Source: Suilimivivens sp963618065
GTDB lineage: Bacteria > Bacillota > Clostridia > Lachnospirales > Lachnospiraceae
Length of the DNA stretch: 64,000 bases
Reading direction: 5' to 3'
Assembly (NCBI GenBank): GCA_963618065.1
Contig: CAVERH010000008.1
Span: 1 to 64,000 of the forward strand
Under the pieces are notes generated by a model that made no database searches, was not told the origin of the DNA, and saw nothing but the letters and a program-made list of their open reading frames with translations. Position 1 is the first letter of the stretch; every line of letters starts with the position of its first letter. Below, piece after piece: positions 60,251 to 64,000 of this stretch. The translations under genes were made by a program, and so were the position numbers.

Positions 60251-61390
60251 ATGTATCGTTTACTCAAACAGGAGGGGAGAGCCAAGCGTGGGGAGTTTAC
60301 GACTCCGCATGGGGTGATCCAGACTCCGGTTTTTATGAATGTCGGAACCGTGGCAGCCATTAAGGGTGCTGTTTCTACGGAAGACCTGGAAGGAATCAAG
60401 ACGCAGGTAGAACTGTCGAACACGTATCATCTGCATGTGCGTCCGGGAGATCAGGTTATCAGGCAGCTTGGAGGACTCCACAAGTTTATGTCATGGAATA
60501 AGCCGATCCTTACGGATTCCGGCGGCTTTCAGGTGTTTTCTCTGGCTTCCTTACGCAAGATTAAAGAAGAGGGCGTTTATTTCCAGTCCCACATTGACGG
60601 ACATAAGATTTTCATGGGGCCGGAGGAGAGTATGCAGATCCAGTCCAATCTGGCGTCCACGATTGCCATGGCATTTGATGAATGTCCCTCGAGCCGTGCT
60701 GACCGGACTTATGTACAGAATTCCGTTGACCGGACGACAAGATGGCTTATCCGGTGTCAGAAGGAAATGCAGCGGTTAAACAGCCTGGAAGACACGATCA
60801 ATAAACAGCAGATGTTATTCGGTATCAATCAGGGAGCCGTGTTCAGTGATATCCGTATTGAACATGCCAAGCGGATTGCAGAGCTTGATCTGGACGGTTA
60901 TGCAGTCGGTGGTCTGGCCGTCGGCGAGACGCATGAAGAGATGTATCATATACTCGAAGAAACCGTTCCATATTTACCGGTGAATAAGCCGACATATCTG
61001 ATGGGAGTCGGAACTCCGGCCAATATCTTAGAGGGTGTAGACCGCGGAATCGATTTCTTTGACTGTGTATATCCCACAAGAAACGGTCGTCATGGGCACC
61101 TCTATACGAATCAGGGCAAGATTAACCTTTTCAATGCAAAGTATGAGCTGGATGACCGCCCGATTGAAGAAGGCTGCCAGTGTCCGGCCTGCCGCAGATA
61201 CTCAAGAGCCTATATCCGCCATTTGTTAAAGGCAAAGGAGATGCTTGGCATGCGGCTTTGCGTGCTTCATAATCTGTATTTCTACAATACGATGATGGAA
61301 GAGATCAGGGACGCACTTGACAAGGGAGAATTTAAAGCATATAAGAAGCGGAAACTTGACGGTATGGGTCAAACCGTGTATGATGTATAA
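60251..61390 (+). CDS. tgt: Queuine/preQ1 tRNA-guanine transglycosylase
   Basis: 379 residues, full length. It exchanges G34 for preQ1 in tRNAs with GUN anticodons. TDSGGFQVFSL holds the general base/nucleophile region, FDECPSSRADRTYVQNSV follows, and zinc ligands lie in CQCPACRRYSRAYIRHLLK plus a His near the C-terminus. AGAAAGG lies 13 bases before ATG 60251, a rather long spacing. The partner yajC follows, as commonly seen. Confidence 0.97.
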   Translation: MYRLLKQEGRAKRGEFTTPHGVIQTPVFMNVGTVAAIKGAVSTEDLEGIKTQVELSNTYHLHVRPGDQVIRQLGGLHKFMSWNKPILTDSGGFQVFSLASLRKIKEEGVYFQSHIDGHKIFMGPEESMQIQSNLASTIAMAFDECPSSRADRTYVQNSVDRTTRWLIRCQKEMQRLNSLEDTINKQQMLFGINQGAVFSDIRIEHAKRIAELDLDGYAVGGLAVGETHEEMYHILEETVPYLPVNKPTYLMGVGTPANILEGVDRGIDFFDCVYPTRNGRHGHLYTNQGKINLFNAKYELDDRPIEEGCQCPACRRYSRAYIRHLLKAKEMLGMRLCVLHNLYFYNTMMEEIRDALDKGEFKAYKKRKLDGMGQTVYDV

Positions 61391-61416
61391 ACAAGTAAAT
61401 TTATGGAGGAACAACA

Positions 61417-61746
61417 ATGGGTATTTTATTGACAGCAACAGGTGCTGCAGCAGAAGGTACTACCGGTATTGCAGCAATCATTCCTTTGATCGCATGGTTC
61501 GTGATTATTATTGGATTTATGTATTTCTTTATGATTCGTCCGCAGAAGAAGGAACAGAAGAAACATCAGGCAATGCTTTCCACGTTGGAATGTGGGGACT
61601 GCGTACTGACAACAAGCGGTTTTTATGGGATTGTCATTGACATTACGGACGACACAGTCATCGTGGAATTTGGTAATAACAAGAACTGCCGTATCCCCAT
61701 GCAGAAATCTGCAATTACTCAGATCGAAAAAGCTGATGCAGAATAA
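61417..61746 (+). CDS. yajC: Preprotein translocase subunit YajC
   Basis: 109 residues. One membrane segment (about residues 17-37, IPLIAWFVIIIGFMYFFMIR) followed by RPQKKEQKKHQAMLSTLECG and the soluble C-terminal domain VLTTSGFYGIVIDITDDTVI. It associates with SecDF. TGGAGGAAC precedes ATG 61417. The terminator at 61753-61780 closes the tgt-yajC unit. Confidence 0.96.
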   Translation: MGILLTATGAAAEGTTGIAAIIPLIAWFVIIIGFMYFFMIRPQKKEQKKHQAMLSTLECGDCVLTTSGFYGIVIDITDDTVIVEFGNNKNCRIPMQKSAITQIEKADAE

Positions 61747-61752
61747 ATAAGG

Positions 61753-61780
61753 AATGAGGCGCGGCAGCGCCTCATTTTTT
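61753..61780 (+). terminator. Terminator after yajC
   Basis: AATGAGGCGC (61753-61762) pairs with GCGCCTCATT around GGCA, followed by T6. Confidence 0.9.
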
Positions 61781-61810
61781 GCGGTTATGATAAAATAAGG
61801 AGAGTGTGTT

Positions 61811-62896
61811 ATGAAATTGAATATTGCTTGCATCAAAGGTGATGGAATTGGACCGGAAATCGTTACTCAGGCACAGAAGGTACTAGACCGTGTGGCAGAA
61901 TGCTACGGACATGAGATTGTGTACACGGATGTTTTGATGGGAGGCGCTTCGATTGATGCCTGTGGCGTTCCACTTACGGATGAGGCTATTGCAGCAGCGA
62001 AAGCATCTGATGCCGTACTGATGGGCTCCATCGGAGGAAATACAACAACCTCTCCCTGGTATAAGCTGGCACCGGAATTAAGACCGGAAGCAGGACTTTT
62101 AAAGCTTCGTAAGTCTTTGAATCTGTTTGCCAATCTACGTCCGGCTCTTCTTTATCCGGAGCTTTCCGACGCGTGTCCGTTAAAGAAGGAAATCAGTGAT
62201 GCAGGATTTGATATGATGATTATGAGAGAGCTGACCGGCGGCCTTTATTTCGGAGAGCGTCACACCACTGAAGAAAACGGTGTTCGTAAAGCAGTAGACA
62301 CACTGACCTATGACGAAAATGAAATCCGTCGGATTGCCATCAAAGGCTTTGACATTGCCATGAAGAGAAGAAAAAAGGTAACCAGCGTCGACAAGGCAAA
62401 TGTACTGGACTCTTCCAGATTGTGGCGTAAGGTGGTCGAAGAGGTCGCCAGGGATTACCCGGAGGTTACCCTGGAGCATATGCTGGTAGACAATTGTGCG
62501 ATGCAGCTTGTAAAGGATCCGGCACAGTTTGATGTCATCCTTACCGAGAACATGTTTGGAGATATTTTATCAGATGAAGCAAGTATGGTAACCGGTTCGA
62601 TCGGAATGCTGTCTTCCGCATCCTTAAATGATACGAAGTTTGGTCTTTATGAGCCCAGTCACGGATCTGCACCGGATATTGCGGGAAAGGATATTGCAAA
62701 TCCGATTGCAACGGTTTTGTCTGCAGCCATGATGCTTCGCTTTACCTTTGATCTTGACAAGGAAGCTGATGCCATGGAAAAGGCCGTCAAAGAGATCCTC
62801 AAAAAAGGATATCGTACTTCCGATATTATGTCAGAGGGATGCACACTGGTAGGCTGTACAAAGATGGGAGATCTTCTTGCAGCAGAGATTGCGTAA
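61811..62896 (+). CDS. leuB: 3-isopropylmalate dehydrogenase
   Basis: 361 residues, full length. It oxidises and decarboxylates 3-isopropylmalate in leucine synthesis. MRELTGGLYFGERH is the LeuB substrate-recognition region, and NVLDSSRLWRKVVEEVARDY and DNCAMQLVKDPAQFDVILTE are typical. The NAD-binding site is GSAPDIAGKDIANPIATVL. AAGGAGAG precedes ATG 61811. ilvD follows after 57 bp, forming a branched-chain amino acid group; no T-box leader fits in the 30 bp after the yajC terminator. Confidence 0.97.
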   Translation: MKLNIACIKGDGIGPEIVTQAQKVLDRVAECYGHEIVYTDVLMGGASIDACGVPLTDEAIAAAKASDAVLMGSIGGNTTTSPWYKLAPELRPEAGLLKLRKSLNLFANLRPALLYPELSDACPLKKEISDAGFDMMIMRELTGGLYFGERHTTEENGVRKAVDTLTYDENEIRRIAIKGFDIAMKRRKKVTSVDKANVLDSSRLWRKVVEEVARDYPEVTLEHMLVDNCAMQLVKDPAQFDVILTENMFGDILSDEASMVTGSIGMLSSASLNDTKFGLYEPSHGSAPDIAGKDIANPIATVLSAAMMLRFTFDLDKEADAMEKAVKEILKKGYRTSDIMSEGCTLVGCTKMGDLLAAEIA

Positions 62897-62953
62897 ATAC
62901 GAAAGTAAGAATAGAAGTAGCTATTCAGTATAACAGGTTTAGGAGGATAAGAG

Positions 62954-64000
62954 ATGAGAAGTGATTCTGTTAAGACAGGAACCGCGCAGGCTCCTCACAG
63001 AAGTTTGTTTAATGCGTTGGGATATACGGAGGAAGAACGCCGTCGTCCTTTAATTGGTATTGTGAATTCCTATAATGAAATTGTACCGGGACATATGAAC
63101 CTGGATAAGATTACGGAAGCAGTAAAAATGGGTGTTGCCATGGCAGGTGGAACACCGGTGGTATTTCCGGCTATTGCAGTATGTGACGGAATTGCCATGG
63201 GACATGTCGGAATGAAGTATTCTCTGGTAACGAGAGATCTGATTGCCGATTCCACAGAGTGTATGGCAATGGCACATGGGTTTGACGGACTGGTCTGCAT
63301 CCCGAACTGTGATAAGAATGTACCGGGACTTTTAATGGCTGCTGCCAGAGTCAATATTCCGACCATCTTTGTATCCGGTGGACCGATGCTGGCAGGACAC
63401 GTGCACGGCTGTAAGAGAAGCTTATCTTCGATGTTTGAGGCAGTCGGAAGTGTTGCTGCCGGAACAATGACCATGGACGAGCTTTCCGAGTTCGAGGAAA
63501 AGGTCTGCCCGACCTGCGGATCCTGCTCAGGAATGTATACCGCAAACTCTATGAACTGTCTGACAGAGGCACTGGGTATGGGGCTTCGCGGTAATGGAAC
63601 GATCCCTGCTGTATATTCTGAAAGAATCCGTCTTGCAAAGCATGCCGGAATGCAGATTATGGAACTTGTTAAAAACAATATCTGTCCGAGAGACATTATG
63701 ACCGAAAAGGCATTCCTGAATGCTCTTACCGTAGATATGGCACTGGGATGTTCTACGAACTCCATGCTTCATCTTCCTGCAATTGCACATGAAGCAGGTG
63801 TGAAATTAAATCTGGATATTGCCAATGAATTATCCGCAAAGACACCGAACCTCTGTCATCTGGCACCTGCAGGTCCGACCTACATGGAAGACTTAAATGA
63901 AGCAGGCGGTGTCTATGCAGTAATGAAGGAGCTGACTAAGAAGGATCTTCTTTATACCGATCTTCTTACCGTAACCGGTAAGACCGTAGGCGAGAACATC
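62954..64000 (+). CDS. ilvD: Dihydroxy-acid dehydratase (3' end beyond window)
   Basis: The first 349 residues of about 555; the frame is open to the end of the window. It dehydrates 2,3-dihydroxyacids for valine and isoleucine, using an Fe-S cluster and Mg. Seen: ALGYTEEERRRPLIGIVNSY, PAIAVCDGIAMGHVGMKYSL with an early cluster region, CIPNCDKNVPGLLMA with a cluster Cys, and the signature CPTCGSCSGMYTANSM with another. AGGAGG lies eight bases before ATG 62954. It is downstream of leuB, probably cotranscribed. Confidence 0.96.
   Translation, partial: MRSDSVKTGTAQAPHRSLFNALGYTEEERRRPLIGIVNSYNEIVPGHMNLDKITEAVKMGVAMAGGTPVVFPAIAVCDGIAMGHVGMKYSLVTRDLIADSTECMAMAHGFDGLVCIPNCDKNVPGLLMAAARVNIPTIFVSGGPMLAGHVHGCKRSLSSMFEAVGSVAAGTMTMDELSEFEEKVCPTCGSCSGMYTANSMNCLTEALGMGLRGNGTIPAVYSERIRLAKHAGMQIMELVKNNICPRDIMTEKAFLNALTVDMALGCSTNSMLHLPAIAHEAGVKLNLDIANELSAKTPNLCHLAPAGPTYMEDLNEAGGVYAVMKELTKKDLLYTDLLTVTGKTVGENI

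Noticed and set aside
63070..63765. 231-residue minus-strand frame near the right end
   Set aside because: Shadow of ilvD, whose frame stays open to the end of the window and carries all family motifs.

Overview
The window reads as chromosomal DNA of a spore-forming, anaerobic Firmicute, most likely a Lachnospiraceae member. The basis is gene content: yqfC-yqfD-phoH-HD-ybeY sporulation-linked cluster, a BofC-like protein, Rex, NfnAB ferredoxin/NADPH transhydrogenase, formate-tetrahydrofolate ligase, Re-type citrate synthase-like enzyme, ATP-dependent PEP carboxykinase, and several small zinc-ribbon membrane proteins. Base composition looks moderate. I see no rRNA, tRNA, CRISPR array or intact prophage or insertion sequence.

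Left end (1-7.6 kb) is the accessory part. Tandem promoters lead into a 15-copy CACAG repeat and a strong terminator, followed by a frameshifted zinc-ribbon gene, a decayed copy of the 3' end of apbE, an internally deleted Rpn-family nuclease/transposase, intact apbE, a GH25-like membrane protein with altered catalytic positions, a degenerate HNH/AP2-type protein, and a SleB-like hydrolase.

7.7-18.2 kb is central carbon metabolism: thrC and Si-citrate synthase (convergent, shared terminator), two small membrane proteins, pckA, a zinc-ribbon/Ser-Asp-Trp-rich protein, then an operon of an isopropylmalate-synthase-like enzyme (candidate Re-citrate synthase), a FadR-type GntR regulator and NADP-isocitrate dehydrogenase. 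The operon's promoter carries a GntR-like palindrome over its -10 and a 25-bp inverted repeat in the leader. Together these make oxaloacetate, citrate and 2-oxoglutarate, i.e. the glutamate-forming branch.

18.2-38.2 kb is mostly housekeeping, read to the right: rex, coiled-coil protein, nnr, mazF, CBS-domain protein, yebC, metY, a membrane protein, tepA-like protease, ftsK/spoIIIE, fhs-folD, a zinc-ribbon/TPR protein, nfnA-nfnB, a MORN-like protein, another zinc-ribbon protein and rlmH. A 114-bp tandem repeat made of covarying hairpins separates rlmH from pyrimidine-nucleoside phosphorylase.

38.5-52.2 kb: nucleoside phosphorylase, then the sporulation/RNA cluster (yqfC, yqfD, phoH, degenerate PgpH-like HD protein, ybeY, SpoVB-like flippase, BofC-like protein), two FAD oxidoreductases, 5-formyl-THF cyclo-ligase, proA and an alpha/beta hydrolase. 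52.2-56.7 kb is a leftward polyamine uptake operon (XRE/cupin regulator-potABCD) with a consensus promoter and an adjoining palindrome. 56.7-64 kb: lactonase-like beta-propeller, aroC (leftward), VanY-like peptidase, tgt-yajC, and leuB-ilvD, the last running off the window.
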